Assembly: GCF_020521555.1 (NCBI RefSeq) | Contig: NZ_BPWA01000001.1 | Location: 1,426,001-1,490,000 of the forward strand | Length of the DNA: 64,000 nucleotides | Direction of reading: 5' to 3' | Source: Rodentibacter sp. JRC1 | GTDB taxonomy: Bacteria; Pseudomonadota; Gammaproteobacteria; Enterobacterales; Pasteurellaceae | Shown: piece by piece, positions 11,611-21,280 of the stretch | Position numbering within the stretch: position 1 is the stretch's first letter | Layout of the letters: each line of letters starts with the position of its first letter | Made by a program: the position numbers and the translations under genes | Notes under the pieces: model-generated | Told to the model about the DNA's origin: nothing | Seen by the model: the letters and a program-made list of their open reading frames with translations, nothing else | Databases searched by the model: none

Positions 11611-12960
11611 ATGTCAACAGTTGCATCTTTAGACGCATTCTTAGCAAAAGTCGCTCAACGTGATGGTCACCAACCTGAATTTCTACAAGCAGTTCGAGAA
11701 GTTTTTACTTCTATTTGGCCATTTTTAGAAGCAAACCCTAAATATTGTTCAGAAGCGTTATTGGAACGTTTAGTTGAGCCTGAGCGTGCATTCCAGTTTC
11801 GTGTGGCATGGACTGATGACAAAGGACAAGTTCAAGTAAATCGCGCGTTCCGTGTTCAATACAATAGTGCGATTGGCCCGTATAAAGGCGGTATGCGTTT
11901 TCATCCGTCCGTCAACTTGTCTATCTTAAAATTTTTAGGATTCGAACAAATTTTCAAAAATGCGTTAACCACATTACCGATGGGCGGTGGTAAAGGCGGT
12001 TCGGATTTTGATCCTAAAGGTAAATCTGATGCCGAAGTGATGCGTTTTTGTCAGGCTCTCATGGCGGAATTATATCGTCATGTGGGGGCTGATACGGATG
12101 TTCCTGCGGGAGATATCGGTGTAGGTGGTCGTGAAGTAGGTTATCTTGCCGGTTATATGAAAAAATTATCCAACCAAGCCGCCTGCGTATTTACCGGTCG
12201 CGGTTTATCTTTCGGCGGGAGCTTGATTCGTCCGGAAGCAACCGGTTACGGTTTGGTTTATTTCGCACAAGCGATGTTGGCAGAAAAAGGCGATAGCTTT
12301 AAAGATAAAGTCGTTTCTGTTTCAGGTTCCGGTAATGTGGCACAATATGCTATTGAAAAAGCCTTGGCATTGGGGGCGAAAGTGGTTACTTGCTCGGATT
12401 CTTCAGGTTATGTCTATGATCCGGAAGGTTTTACTTCTGAAAAATTAGCCGCACTTTTAGAGATTAAAAATGTAAAACGTGGTCGAGTGAAAGATTATGC
12501 CGAACAATTCGGTTTACAATATGTTGAAGGCAAACGTCCTTGGGAAGTGAAAGTCGACATTGCACTACCTTGTGCGACTCAAAACGAACTTGAAATTGAG
12601 GACGCCAAAATCTTGATCGCAAATGGCGTGAAATTAGTTGCAGAAGGGGCGAATATGCCGACTTCCATTGAAGCAACCGATGCATTTTTAGAAGCTAATG
12701 TATTATTCGGTCCGGGTAAGGCCGCGAATGCCGGTGGCGTGGCAACGTCCGGTTTGGAAATGGCGCAAAGTTCGCAGCGGTTATACTGGACTTCCGAAGA
12801 AGTGGATGAAAAATTACACCGTATTATGTTGGATATTCACGCAAACTGTAAAAAATACGGTACTGTTGAAGGTCAGGAAAATATTAATTACGTAGTGGGT
12901 GCAAACGTAGCAGGCTTTGTGAAAGTCGCTGACGCAATGTTGGCACAAGGCGTGTATTAA
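11611..12960 (+). CDS. gdhA: NADP-specific glutamate dehydrogenase
   Basis: Reversible reductive amination of 2-oxoglutarate to glutamate, the main ammonium-assimilating step. Length 449 is typical of the hexameric bacterial enzyme (E. coli 447). The substrate domain shows GPYKGGMRFHPSVN and PMGGGKGGSDFDPKGKS with the catalytic lysine. PAGDIGVGGREVGY follows, and the Rossmann domain carries VSGSGNVAQYA (about 239-249). The start has a clear RBS (AAGGAAAC). It is a single gene with a 214-bp leader and its own terminator built from an inverted uptake-signal pair. Confidence 0.97.
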   Translation: MSTVASLDAFLAKVAQRDGHQPEFLQAVREVFTSIWPFLEANPKYCSEALLERLVEPERAFQFRVAWTDDKGQVQVNRAFRVQYNSAIGPYKGGMRFHPSVNLSILKFLGFEQIFKNALTTLPMGGGKGGSDFDPKGKSDAEVMRFCQALMAELYRHVGADTDVPAGDIGVGGREVGYLAGYMKKLSNQAACVFTGRGLSFGGSLIRPEATGYGLVYFAQAMLAEKGDSFKDKVVSVSGSGNVAQYAIEKALALGAKVVTCSDSSGYVYDPEGFTSEKLAALLEIKNVKRGRVKDYAEQFGLQYVEGKRPWEVKVDIALPCATQNELEIEDAKILIANGVKLVAEGANMPTSIEATDAFLEANVLFGPGKAANAGGVATSGLEMAQSSQRLYWTSEEVDEKLHRIMLDIHANCKKYGTVEGQENINYVVGANVAGFVKVADAMLAQGVY

Positions 12961-12980
12961 TCATAAAAAACACTTAGAAA

Positions 12981-13018
12981 CGACCGCACTTTGATGCCTA
13001 AAGTGCGGTCGTTTTTTT
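12981..13018 (+). terminator. Terminator made of an inverted uptake-signal pair (gdhA)
   Basis: CGACCGCACTTT and AAAGTGCGGTCG form a 12-bp perfect stem with a 7-base loop and a T7 tail. Both arms contain the complete Haemophilus-type uptake signal, so one site serves termination and DNA uptake. Confidence 0.93.
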
Positions 13019-13043
13019 ATGAAGTTTTCGTTTTATACGAGTC

Positions 13044-13071
13044 TTGCTTTTTTGTTCAAAAAGTGTAAAAT
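13044..13071 (+). promoter_or_regulatory. Candidate sigma-70 promoter for rpsP operon
   Basis: TTGCTT and TAAAAT hexamers are separated by 16 bp, about 105 bp upstream of rpsP. No other gene starts in between. The leader that follows is AT-rich. Confidence 0.45.
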
Positions 13072-13177
13072 TCCGAGGCTTTTTGTCTATATATACAGAG
13101 AAAAAAGTAAGCTATATTTTAAATGACTTTCGAATTTTAAAATATTCTTTTAGTAATCAAATAGTTAGAGGAAGGTT

Positions 13178-13426
13178 ATGGTAACCATTCGTTTATCTCG
13201 TGGCGGAGCTAAAAAACGCCCATTTTATCAAATCGTAGTAGCAGACAGTCGTTCACCACGTGATGGTCGTTTCATTGAGCGTATCGGTTTCTTCAATCCG
13301 ATCGCACAGGGTAAAGCAGAACGTGTGCGTATTGATTTAGACCGTGTAAATCACTGGGTCAGTCAAGGTGCATCATTATCTGATCGCGTTGCGAGTTTGG
13401 TAAAAGAAGTTCAAAAAGCCGCTTAA
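13178..13426 (+). CDS. rpsP: 30S ribosomal protein S16
   Basis: Small-subunit protein needed for 30S assembly; 82 residues as in E. coli. The start [20 protein letters not shown] and the [19 protein letters not shown] block are diagnostic. It is the first gene of the conserved rpsP-rimM-trmD-rplS operon. RBS GAGGAAGG sits before the ATG. Confidence 0.99.
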   Translation: MVTIRLSRGGAKKRPFYQIVVADSRSPRDGRFIERIGFFNPIAQGKAERVRIDLDRVNHWVSQGASLSDRVASLVKEVQKAA

Positions 13427-13462
13427 TTCTTGCTTTTTGAACAGAGATGATAGGTGAAGAAT

Positions 13463-13990
13463 ATGGAACAACAACGTATTGAAGTTGTGGGCAAATTAGG
13501 CTCGACTTACGGTATCCGTGGGTGGTTACGTATTTATTCATCAACCGAATATGCTGAAAGCATTTTTGACTATCAACCTTGGTTTTTAAAAATCAAGGGG
13601 CAATGGCAACTAACGGAAATTGAAAATTGGCGTCATCATAATCACGAGCTCATCGTGAAACTAAAAGGCATCGATGATCGTGAGGCTGCACAGGTTTTGG
13701 CAAACGTTGAAATCGGTGTGGATTTATCCGTATTTCCCGAGTTAGAAGAAGGCGATTATTACTGGCACGATTTAATAGGTTGTTCGGTAGTAAATCTGCA
13801 AGGCTATGCGATGGGGACGGTAACGGAAATGATGGAAACCGGTTCAAATGACGTACTGGTGGTTAAGTCTAGTGCCAAAGATGCTTTCGGAAAACAAGAA
13901 CGGTTAATTCCGTTTTTGTATGAACAAGTAGTTAAAAGAGTCGATCTCACCACGAAAACGATTGAAGTGGATTGGGACGCTGGTTTCTAA
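13463..13990 (+). CDS. rimM: Ribosome maturation factor RimM
   Basis: Binds S19 and helps late 30S maturation. At 175 residues it has the N-terminal RimM beta-barrel ([21 protein letters not shown]) and the PRC-barrel domain ([44 protein letters not shown]). The start at ATG 13463 is chosen because AGGTGAAG lies correctly upstream and the N-terminus [11 protein letters not shown] matches Haemophilus; an in-frame GTG at 13454 would add three residues. It is the second gene of the ribosomal operon. Confidence 0.97.
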   Translation: MEQQRIEVVGKLGSTYGIRGWLRIYSSTEYAESIFDYQPWFLKIKGQWQLTEIENWRHHNHELIVKLKGIDDREAAQVLANVEIGVDLSVFPELEEGDYYWHDLIGCSVVNLQGYAMGTVTEMMETGSNDVLVVKSSAKDAFGKQERLIPFLYEQVVKRVDLTTKTIEVDWDAGF

Positions 13991-14045
13991 TCTCAAGTAT
14001 GCACGAACGTAATGTAGTACGTTTTAAGCAAAGTAGGAATAAATC

Positions 14046-14795
14046 ATGTGGATTGGAATAATTACGTTATTCCCCGAAATGTTTAAGGCAATTACGGAAT
14101 TTGGGGTAACAGGCAGAGCGGTAAAACAGAAACTTCTGCATGTGCAATGTTGGAATCCGCGTGATTTCACGCATGATAAGCATAAAACTGTGGATGACCG
14201 TCCTTATGGCGGTGGTCCGGGAATGCTGATGATGGTGCAGCCTTTACGGGATGCTATTCGGGCAGCGAAGACAGTAGCAGGAGAAGGTGTAAAGGTAATT
14301 TATCTTTCACCACAAGGACGTAAACTTGAACAATCAGGTGTGACGGAGCTGGCTCAAAATCAAAAATTGATTTTAGTTTGTGGACGTTACGAGGGAATTG
14401 ATGAGCGATTGATTCAAACTGAAATTGATGAAGAATGGTCAATCGGGGATTACGTTCTAACCGGTGGGGAATTGCCGGCAATGACATTAATTGATGCCGT
14501 TGCCAGATTTATTCCCGGTGTATTGGGAAAACAAGCTTCCGCAGAAGAGGATTCTTTCGCAGAAGGGTTGTTAGATTGCCCGCATTACACAAGGCCGGAG
14601 GTGTTGGAAGGCTTGACTGTGCCGCCGGTGCTGATGTCGGGGCATCACGAAGAAATTCGTAAATGGCGATTAAAAAAATCGCTGGAAAGAACGTGGCTCC
14701 GTCGCCCTGAGCTCTTAGAAGGCCTAGCTCTGACTGACGAACAATCTAAGCTGTTAAAAGAAGTAAAAGCGGAAAATAACGGCATAATCAGTTAA
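14046..14795 (+). CDS. trmD: tRNA (guanine-N1-)-methyltransferase
   Basis: Methylates G37 of tRNAs reading CNN and similar codons, preventing +1 frameshifting. At 249 residues this is a SPOUT (trefoil-knot) enzyme. The knot is visible at [24 protein letters not shown] and [14 protein letters not shown], followed by the C-terminal domain with [11 protein letters not shown] and [11 protein letters not shown]. It is third in the rpsP operon, 55 bp after rimM, 23 bp before rplS. Confidence 0.99.
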   Translation: MWIGIITLFPEMFKAITEFGVTGRAVKQKLLHVQCWNPRDFTHDKHKTVDDRPYGGGPGMLMMVQPLRDAIRAAKTVAGEGVKVIYLSPQGRKLEQSGVTELAQNQKLILVCGRYEGIDERLIQTEIDEEWSIGDYVLTGGELPAMTLIDAVARFIPGVLGKQASAEEDSFAEGLLDCPHYTRPEVLEGLTVPPVLMSGHHEEIRKWRLKKSLERTWLRRPELLEGLALTDEQSKLLKEVKAENNGIIS

Positions 14796-14818
14796 ATCTA
14801 GGATCAAAGGATCAAAAA

Positions 14819-15169
14819 ATGTCTAACATTATTAAACAACTTGAACAAGAACAATTAAAACAAAACCTACCGAGTTTTCGTCCGGGTGATACTTTAGAAG
14901 TTAAAGTATGGGTAGTGGAAGGTAGTAAACGTCGTTTGCAAGCGTTTGAAGGCGTGGTTATTGCAATTCGTAACCGAGGCTTGCACTCTGCATTTACTTT
15001 ACGTAAAGTTTCAAACGGTGTTGGTGTTGAACGTGTATTCCAAACTCATTCTCCGGTTGTTGAGTCAATTGCCGTGAAACGTAAAGGTGCGGTACGTAAA
15101 GCTAAACTTTACTACTTACGTGAACGTTCAGGTAAATCAGCTCGTATTAAAGAACGTTTAGGCGAATAA
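14819..15169 (+). CDS. rplS: 50S ribosomal protein L19
   Basis: Large-subunit protein at the 30S-50S interface; 116 residues (E. coli 115). Diagnostic blocks are [34 protein letters not shown], and the C-terminal [19 protein letters not shown]. It is the last gene of the operon and is followed by an intrinsic terminator. Confidence 0.99.
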   Translation: MSNIIKQLEQEQLKQNLPSFRPGDTLEVKVWVVEGSKRRLQAFEGVVIAIRNRGLHSAFTLRKVSNGVGVERVFQTHSPVVESIAVKRKGAVRKAKLYYLRERSGKSARIKERLGE

Positions 15170-15180
15170 TTTCGCGATAA

Positions 15181-15210
15181 AAAAGGCTTGGTTTTCCAAG
15201 CCTTTTTTGT
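15181..15210 (+). terminator. Intrinsic terminator of the rpsP operon
   Basis: AAAAGGCTTGG and CCAAGCCTTTT stem with a TTTT loop and a T-rich tail, starting 11 bp after the rplS stop codon. Confidence 0.95.
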
Positions 15211-15238
15211 TGTAAAAATCATTAAAATTTAACAAAAC

Positions 15239-15252
15239 TTGCAAAATATCAA
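15239..15252 (+). promoter_or_regulatory. Candidate FNR box upstream of focA
   Basis: TTGCAAAATATCAA matches the FNR palindrome TTGAT-N4-ATCAA, with a perfect right half and two changes in the left half, about 100 bp before focA. The focA-pfl genes are classic anaerobic FNR targets, so the position is sensible. A chance match in AT-rich DNA is possible. Confidence 0.4.
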
Positions 15253-15350
15253 ATTTTTTTGAAATAAAATTTGTCGTTTATTGCAATGTATAGATAAGAG
15301 AGTAAAATAGCGCCAATTATAATTAATAAAAAGAGTCATCATTGAGGTTT

Positions 15351-16202
15351 ATGTCAGATATAAAAACTTCTTCAATAGTTGCATTAAGTCCGGTTGAAGC
15401 GACTGACTTTGCGGAAAATGCGGCGACTTATAAAGCCAAAAAACGTCCATTTCTTTCTTTTATGTCAGGCATTAGTGCGGGAGCATGCATTGCGTTGGCA
15501 TTTATTTTTTATACCACAACACAAACCGCCTCAGCAGGCGCACCATGGGGCTTAACCAAATTAGTCGGTGGTTTAGTTTTCTCTATTGGGGTGATTATGG
15601 TTGTGTTGTTAGGATCAGAACTTTTTACTTCATCTACTCTTACACTTATTGCCCGTGTTGGAAGACAAATCACAACGTGGCAAATGATTCGTAATTGGAT
15701 CGCAGTCTATTTCGGCAACTTTGCCGGCAGCTTAATTATTGCCGCATTTGTTTGGTTCGGTGGGCAAACGATGGCTGCAAACGGGCAGTGGGGATTGACT
15801 ATTTTAACTACCGCTCAACATAAGATTCATCATAGTTGGTTTGAAGCCTTTAACTTAGGCATTCTGTGTAACATTATGGTGTGTTTGGCCGTTTGGTTGT
15901 CCTATTCGGGGAGAACCGTTATTGATAAAGCATTCATTATGATTATGCCGATCGGTTTATTTGTCGCATCCGGTTTTGAACACTGTGTGGCAAATATGTT
16001 TATGATTCCAATGGGAATTATTACTGCACATTATAGTACCCCTGAATTTTGGCAACAATTGGGCATTGAGGCGGGTAAATACGCAGATTTAGATGTTTAT
16101 CATTTTATTATTAAGAATTTAATCCCGGTGACGTTGGGAAATATTGTGGGTGGCGCAATTTGTGTCGGTTTATTTCAACGTTACCTAACAAAATCCCACT
16201 AA
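15351..16202 (+). CDS. focA: Formate/nitrite channel FocA
   Basis: Pentameric inner-membrane formate channel, 283 residues, with six membrane helices separated by the family's FNT loops. Examples are FLSFMSGISAGACIALAFIFY and the GSELFTSSTLTL motif near residue 90, part of the pore gate region. AWLSYSGRT-like and FGHC-like blocks appear as VWLSYSGRTVI and GFEHCVANMFMIP. ATG 15351 is preferred over the TTG at 15342. It is directly upstream of pflB (49 bp), the usual formate operon. Confidence 0.94.
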   Translation: MSDIKTSSIVALSPVEATDFAENAATYKAKKRPFLSFMSGISAGACIALAFIFYTTTQTASAGAPWGLTKLVGGLVFSIGVIMVVLLGSELFTSSTLTLIARVGRQITTWQMIRNWIAVYFGNFAGSLIIAAFVWFGGQTMAANGQWGLTILTTAQHKIHHSWFEAFNLGILCNIMVCLAVWLSYSGRTVIDKAFIMIMPIGLFVASGFEHCVANMFMIPMGIITAHYSTPEFWQQLGIEAGKYADLDVYHFIIKNLIPVTLGNIVGGAICVGLFQRYLTKSH

Positions 16203-16251
16203 TTGACAAATTGAAACAATTTATTTTTATTAATTAACAAAGGAAATGACT

Positions 16252-18564
16252 ATGTCAGAACTTAATGAAGCGCAAAAAGTTGCTTGGGCCGGTTTTAGCG
16301 GTGGCGATTGGCAGGAAAATGTCAATGTACGTGACTTTATTCAAAAAAACTATACCCCATATGAAGGTGACGACTCTTTCTTAGCAGGACCGACAGAGGC
16401 GACAACGAAGCTTTGGGAATCTGTAATGGAAGGCATCAAAATTGAAAACCGTACACACGCGCCATTAGATTTTGATGAACATACGCCATCAACGATCACT
16501 TCACATGCTCCGGGTTATATCAATAAAGATTTAGAAAAAATCGTTGGTCTTCAAACAGATGAACCTTTAAAACGTGCCATTATGCCATTTGGTGGTATCA
16601 AAATGGTGGAAGGTTCATGTAAAGTTTATGGGCGTGAACTTGATCCTGAAGTAAAAAAAATCTTTACCGAATATCGTAAAACCCACAACCAAGGTGTATT
16701 CGATGTTTATACTCCGGACATTTTACGCTGCCGCAAATCAGGTGTATTAACCGGTTTACCCGATGCATACGGTCGTGGTCGTATTATCGGTGACTATCGT
16801 CGTGTTGCACTTTATGGTGTGGATTTCTTAATGAAAGATAAATACGCTCAATTTACTTCATTGCAAGAAAATCTTGAAAATGGCGTTGATCTTGAGGGTA
16901 CGATTCGTTTACGTGAAGAAATTGCAGAACAACACCGTGCATTAGGTCAAATGAAACAAATGGCGGCAAGCTATGGTTTTGATATTTCTAATCCGGCAAC
17001 GAATGCTCAAGAAGCTATTCAGTGGATGTATTTTGCGTATTTAGCGGCAATCAAATCACAAAATGGTGCGGCGATGTCATTTGGTCGTACGGCAACTTTT
17101 ATCGATATCTATATCGAACGTGATTTAAAAGCAGGTAAAATCACAGAAACCGAGGCGCAAGAGTTAGTGGATCACTTAGTAATGAAATTGCGTATGGTTC
17201 GCTTCTTACGTACACCTGAGTACGATCAATTATTCTCCGGTGACCCGATGTGGGCGACTGAAACTATCGCAGGTATGGGATTAGACGGTCGTACATTAGT
17301 AACCAAAAATACCTTCCGTATTTTACATACCCTCTATAATATGGGTACTTCGCCGGAGCCGAACTTAACGATTCTTTGGTCTGAGCAATTACCGGAAAAC
17401 TTCAAACGTTTCTGTGCGAAAGTTTCTATTGATACTTCATCCGTTCAGTATGAAAACGATGATTTAATGCGTCCGGATTTCAACAATGACGATTATGCAA
17501 TTGCGTGTTGTGTATCACCAATGGTGGTTGGTAAACAAATGCAATTCTTCGGTGCTCGTGCGAACTTGGCAAAAACCCTATTATATGCAATCAATGGCGG
17601 TATCGATGAAAAATTAGGTATGCAAGTAGGGCCGAAAACAGCACCGATTACAGATGAGGTATTAGACTTTGATTCTGTGATGACGCGTATGGATAGCTTT
17701 ATGGATTGGTTAGCGAAACAGTATGTCACCGCACTGAACATCATCCACTATATGCATGATAAATATTCATACGAAGCGGCATTAATGGCATTACATGATC
17801 GTGATGTTTATCGCACTATGGCTTGTGGTATTGCCGGTCTTTCTGTTGCTGCCGACTCACTTTCTGCAATTAAATATGCGAAAGTTAAGCCTGTTCGTGG
17901 TGATATTAAAGACAAAGATGGCAATATCGTTGCTTCTAATGTGGCGATTGATTTTGAAATTGAAGGGGAATACCCGCAATACGGTAATAATGATAACCGT
18001 GTAGATGACATTGCTTGTGATCTCGTTGAACGTTTTATGAAGAAAATTCAAAAACTCAAAACTTATCGTAATGCAGTGCCTACCCAATCTGTACTCACTA
18101 TCACTTCTAACGTGGTATATGGTAAGAAAACAGGTAATACGCCTGATGGTCGTCGTGCAGGTGCGCCGTTCGGACCGGGTGCAAACCCAATGCACGGTCG
18201 TGACCAAAAAGGTGCGGTGGCGTCATTAACTTCTGTAGCTAAACTTCCGTTTGCTTATGCGAAAGACGGTATTTCTTACACCTTCTCTATCGTACCGAAT
18301 GCTTTAGGTAAAGATGCCGAAGCACAACGCCGCAATCTTGCAGGGTTAATGGATGGCTACTTCCACCACGAAGCAACAGTTGAAGGCGGTCAACACTTAA
18401 ACGTAAACGTGTTAAACCGTGAAATGTTGTTAGACGCAATGGAGCATCCTGAGAAATATCCTCAATTAACTATTCGTGTATCAGGTTACGCAGTACGTTT
18501 TAACTCTTTAACGAAAGAGCAACAACAAGACGTTATCACCCGTACCTTTACACAAACAATGTAA
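16252..18564 (+). CDS. pflB: Formate C-acetyltransferase (pyruvate formate-lyase)
   Basis: Glycyl-radical enzyme converting pyruvate and CoA to acetyl-CoA and formate without oxygen. At 770 residues it has the catalytic cysteine pair in IACCVSPM (about residues 418-425) and the radical-site glycine in RVSGYAVRF near the C-terminus. A second in-frame ATG 6 bp upstream (16246) is possible; 16252 gives the conserved MSELNEAQK start. Codon use is strongly biased, as for a highly expressed gene. It sits between focA and its activase gene pflA. Confidence 0.98.
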   Translation: MSELNEAQKVAWAGFSGGDWQENVNVRDFIQKNYTPYEGDDSFLAGPTEATTKLWESVMEGIKIENRTHAPLDFDEHTPSTITSHAPGYINKDLEKIVGLQTDEPLKRAIMPFGGIKMVEGSCKVYGRELDPEVKKIFTEYRKTHNQGVFDVYTPDILRCRKSGVLTGLPDAYGRGRIIGDYRRVALYGVDFLMKDKYAQFTSLQENLENGVDLEGTIRLREEIAEQHRALGQMKQMAASYGFDISNPATNAQEAIQWMYFAYLAAIKSQNGAAMSFGRTATFIDIYIERDLKAGKITETEAQELVDHLVMKLRMVRFLRTPEYDQLFSGDPMWATETIAGMGLDGRTLVTKNTFRILHTLYNMGTSPEPNLTILWSEQLPENFKRFCAKVSIDTSSVQYENDDLMRPDFNNDDYAIACCVSPMVVGKQMQFFGARANLAKTLLYAINGGIDEKLGMQVGPKTAPITDEVLDFDSVMTRMDSFMDWLAKQYVTALNIIHYMHDKYSYEAALMALHDRDVYRTMACGIAGLSVAADSLSAIKYAKVKPVRGDIKDKDGNIVASNVAIDFEIEGEYPQYGNNDNRVDDIACDLVERFMKKIQKLKTYRNAVPTQSVLTITSNVVYGKKTGNTPDGRRAGAPFGPGANPMHGRDQKGAVASLTSVAKLPFAYAKDGISYTFSIVPNALGKDAEAQRRNLAGLMDGYFHHEATVEGGQHLNVNVLNREMLLDAMEHPEKYPQLTIRVSGYAVRFNSLTKEQQQDVITRTFTQTM

Positions 18565-18606
18565 AATATTGTGAAATTTGACCGCACTTTAGCGGGAACA
18601 TAAATT

Positions 18607-18640
18607 ATGAGCCTGATTTTAAGTCGGGCTCATTTTTTAT
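18607..18640 (+). terminator. Intrinsic terminator after pflB
   Basis: ATGAGCCTGA pairs with TCGGGCTCAT across a short loop, followed by T6. It separates pflB from pflA, which therefore probably has some independent transcription. Confidence 0.88.
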
Positions 18641-18691
18641 TATCGGGTATTCTGATAAAATTTAGCTATATCTTTTGATTGTGAGTTTATT

Positions 18692-19432
18692 ATGTCTGTT
18701 TTAGGAAGAATCCATTCATTTGAGTCCTGTGGTACTGTTGATGGTCCGGGTATTCGTTTTATTTTATTTATGCAAGGCTGTTTGATGCGTTGTAAATATT
18801 GCCATAACCGGGATACTTGGGATTTAGATGGTGGGAGAGAAATCAGTGTAGAAGAATTGATGAAAGAAGTGGTGAGTTATCGCCATTTTATGAATGCCAC
18901 AGGAGGCGGTGTTACGGCATCCGGCGGAGAGGCGGTTCTTCAAGCCGAATTTGTGCGTGATTGGTTCCGTGCATGTAAAAAAGAAGGAATTAGCACCTGC
19001 TTGGATACAAACGGTTTTGTTCGCCATTATGATCACATTATTGATGAATTATTAGATGTGACGGATCTGGTTTTACTTGATCTAAAAGAACTCAATGATA
19101 AGGTTCATCAAAACTTGATTGGCGTACCAAATAAGCGTACGCTTGAATTTGCCAAATACCTGCAAAAACGTCATCAACGAACTTGGATTCGCTATGTCGT
19201 TGTACCGGGTTATACGGATAATGATCATGACGTACATTTACTTGGGCAGTTTATCGAAGGTATGGAAAATATCGAAAAAGTCGAACTATTGCCATATCAC
19301 CGCCTAGGTGCGCACAAATGGAAAACCCTAGGATTTGATTATGAACTTGAAGATGTTATGCCGCCAACGCGTGAATCTTTAGAACATATCAAATCTATTT
19401 TGGAAGGCTACGGACACACCGTTAAATTTTAA
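18692..19432 (+). CDS. pflA: Pyruvate formate-lyase 1-activating enzyme
   Basis: Radical S-adenosylmethionine enzyme that installs the glycyl radical on PflB. At 246 residues it has the CxxxCxxC iron-sulfur motif as CLMRCKYC (about residues 30-37), the [15 protein letters not shown]-binding block and the [11 protein letters not shown]-terminal block. Located 127 bp after pflB, beyond its terminator. Confidence 0.97.
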   Translation: MSVLGRIHSFESCGTVDGPGIRFILFMQGCLMRCKYCHNRDTWDLDGGREISVEELMKEVVSYRHFMNATGGGVTASGGEAVLQAEFVRDWFRACKKEGISTCLDTNGFVRHYDHIIDELLDVTDLVLLDLKELNDKVHQNLIGVPNKRTLEFAKYLQKRHQRTWIRYVVVPGYTDNDHDVHLLGQFIEGMENIEKVELLPYHRLGAHKWKTLGFDYELEDVMPPTRESLEHIKSILEGYGHTVKF

Positions 19433-19465
19433 TCTAACGTCAGCAGCACTGGCTAAGGAGTAAAT

Positions 19466-19933
19466 ATGAAAAAAATACTTTTAACTTTCCCTATTATGCT
19501 ACTTGCCGCTTGTTCTGTGCAGACACAACAAAATGTAGAACCGCAAGAGGTTAAATTGACATCCCCCACTCAAGATCGTAGAGGGTTCATTAGATTAGTC
19601 AAAGATGTTAATTATTACATTGACACGGACTCCATTTGGGTTGATAACGAGGAGCCTGAAGAGGTACATTTTGATGCTGTGGTGAATTTAGATAAAGGAT
19701 TATACGTTTATCCGAAAGAGTCTAAACGCTATGCCCGCTCTGTTCGACAATATAAGATTTTGAATTGTAAAAATTATCGTTTAACTCAGGTTAGAACTGA
19801 CTTTTATGATGAGTTTTGGGGAGAGGGTTTAAGGGCTGCACCAAAAAAACAAAGGAAACATAGCATTCGTTTAACGCCAAATACGACTCTTTATAATGCT
19901 GCGCAGATTATTTGCGTAAATTACAGTAAATAA
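19466..19933 (+). CDS. pe: Surface lipoprotein related to Haemophilus adhesin protein E
   Basis: Lipoprotein of 155 residues with signal peptide and lipobox LAAC (Cys16). From residue 35 to the end it closely follows H. influenzae protein E: RLVKDVNYYIDTDSIWVDN, VHFDAVVNLDKGLYVYP, YARSVRQYKILNC, RTDFYDEFWGEGLRAAPKK. Protein E binds vitronectin, laminin and plasminogen and is on the outer surface. Two cysteines (about 102 and 151) match the disulfide of that protein. It follows pflA by 33 bp, the same order as in H. influenzae, so the assignment is firm by sequence and synteny; binding activity is inferred. Confidence 0.9.
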   Translation: MKKILLTFPIMLLAACSVQTQQNVEPQEVKLTSPTQDRRGFIRLVKDVNYYIDTDSIWVDNEEPEEVHFDAVVNLDKGLYVYPKESKRYARSVRQYKILNCKNYRLTQVRTDFYDEFWGEGLRAAPKKQRKHSIRLTPNTTLYNAAQIICVNYSK

Positions 19934-19945
19934 TTTTTTGAGAAT

Positions 19946-19973
19946 AAAGGTCGCAATAATAAGCGACCTTTTT
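19946..19973. terminator. Bidirectional terminator between protein E gene and comEA
   Basis: AAAGGTCGC and GCGACCTTT stem with a seven- or eight-base loop; T and A runs on either side serve both convergent genes. Confidence 0.88.
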
Positions 19974-19985
19974 CCTGTGAGTATT

Positions 19986-20321
19986 TTAAAAGGCCAAACG
20001 ATCACGATTCTTCTCAAGTGTCGCTTTACCGATACCTTGAACTTCAAGTAATTGTTCCGCTGAGGTGAAATTACCGTGTTTCTCACGATATTGCACGATT
20101 GCCTCCGCTTTCTTTGCACCGATACCGATTAAGGATTTTTGGATTTCACTTGCTGTCGCCGTGTTGATATTTAGCTTATTGCTCATATTAGTTGAAGGTA
20201 CTTTTTCAGTGACAGTTTGTGTGGTTGGTGTTTCTACTGCTTTTTCCTCTGCCAAAACTGATGAACCGATTAGTGCGCTTCCTAGAACAAGTGAGCTGAT
20301 TAAGGTTTTTATTAATTTCAT
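19986..20321 (-). CDS. comE1: ComEA-family competence DNA-binding protein
   Basis: Periplasmic DNA-binding protein that pulls incoming DNA through the outer membrane during natural transformation. It has 111 residues: a signal peptide ending SSVLA, a short linker, and a helix-hairpin-helix pair at about 49-111 (LNINTATASEIQKSLIGIGAKK, then FTSAEQLLEVQGIGKATLEK). This is the short ComEA form without a membrane anchor, as in Haemophilus and Pasteurella. Its presence fits the many uptake signals in the window. A CRP-S competence promoter site could not be confirmed upstream. Confidence 0.9.
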   Translation of the reverse strand: MKLIKTLISSLVLGSALIGSSVLAEEKAVETPTTQTVTEKVPSTNMSNKLNINTATASEIQKSLIGIGAKKAEAIVQYREKHGNFTSAEQLLEVQGIGKATLEKNRDRLAF

Positions 20322-20482
20322 AGGATTTCCTTGTGAGTGATTAAAATGTTGATAGAATCAACGGCATCATTTTTCTTTTTTTACAAAAACAAACAAGAAA
20401 TCGACCGCACTTTTGCGATCCTGATCGAGAAATTAATGTTAAATAAAATAAAAAACTTAGGTTTATGGGTAAGGGATAGCTG

Positions 20483-21280
20483 ATGTTATATCCAAAGTTC
20501 AATATTTCTGTTTTTTTCACCGTACTTTTTCTTTCTTTTTCAGCTTACGCCGAACAATTCGTCTCGCTCACCCTTTGTAGTGACCGATTGTTGATCGAAC
20601 TCGCCCGCCCCGACCAAATTGCGGCAATGTCGCCCTACTCCCAAAAGCCGTTGATGATGCTGGATAAAATCAATCAAGATAAGCCCGTTTTAGAGCCGAC
20701 TTTAATCGCACTTTTACCCTATTTGGATAAAACCATTCTGATTAACGAAACCTTTTATCCACAACTGGTCGAACGCCTCAAAAAGCTCGGGGTGAAAATT
20801 ATCCCGATTAACGACAGCCCCCAAACGCCCGATGAACTCTTTGAATTTATCCTGCAATTAGGGGAAATCACCCAAAATTCAGCCCACGCCGAGCAGCTTG
20901 TTTCACGGCTTAAATCACAACGTTTCCCTCTCAATCAAAGGCTGACCGATACCCTAATTTTAGCGGATACGGGCGTGGCGGAAAGCCATCTCCCTTCCTA
21001 TCAAACCTTGCTTAACCTGCTTGGTTTAACGCCTCTAAGAAATCCAATCTCTCCCCAACATTTCTCGCTGGAAAATGTGCTGCGCAGCCAACCGCATTTT
21101 TTCATTCGCCAAACAGATCAACAAGGCTATAATTTACAGTCCGAATGGCTCGCTCACCCCGCCTTGCAAAACCACTTTAAAAACCGACCGCTTGTAACGC
21201 TACCTTTAAAATACACTTACTGCTTTGATCACGGCGTCTGGCAAGGGGCGGAGAAGATTTATCGGCAGGTGAAACAATGA
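20483..21280 (+). CDS. Periplasmic binding protein of a FecCD-type ABC importer
   Basis: A 265-residue class III (BtuF/FhuD-like) binding protein with signal peptide (cleaved after FSAYA). SLTLCSDRLLIELARPDQIAAMSPYS is the usual N-lobe start of COG0614 proteins. The three genes from here overlap or are close: the permease starts 4 bp before this stop (ATGA). The family carries ferric siderophores, heme, cobalamin or molybdate; the substrate cannot be told from sequence. The sizes (265, 322 and 245 residues) resemble BtuF, BtuC and BtuD, and a cobalamin-dependent metH lies 20 kb away, but the sequences are not specifically BtuFCD-like by eye. An Actinobacillus-type uptake signal lies near the 3' end (21187-21195). 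Confidence 0.83.
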   Translation: MLYPKFNISVFFTVLFLSFSAYAEQFVSLTLCSDRLLIELARPDQIAAMSPYSQKPLMMLDKINQDKPVLEPTLIALLPYLDKTILINETFYPQLVERLKKLGVKIIPINDSPQTPDELFEFILQLGEITQNSAHAEQLVSRLKSQRFPLNQRLTDTLILADTGVAESHLPSYQTLLNLLGLTPLRNPISPQHFSLENVLRSQPHFFIRQTDQQGYNLQSEWLAHPALQNHFKNRPLVTLPLKYTYCFDHGVWQGAEKIYRQVKQ

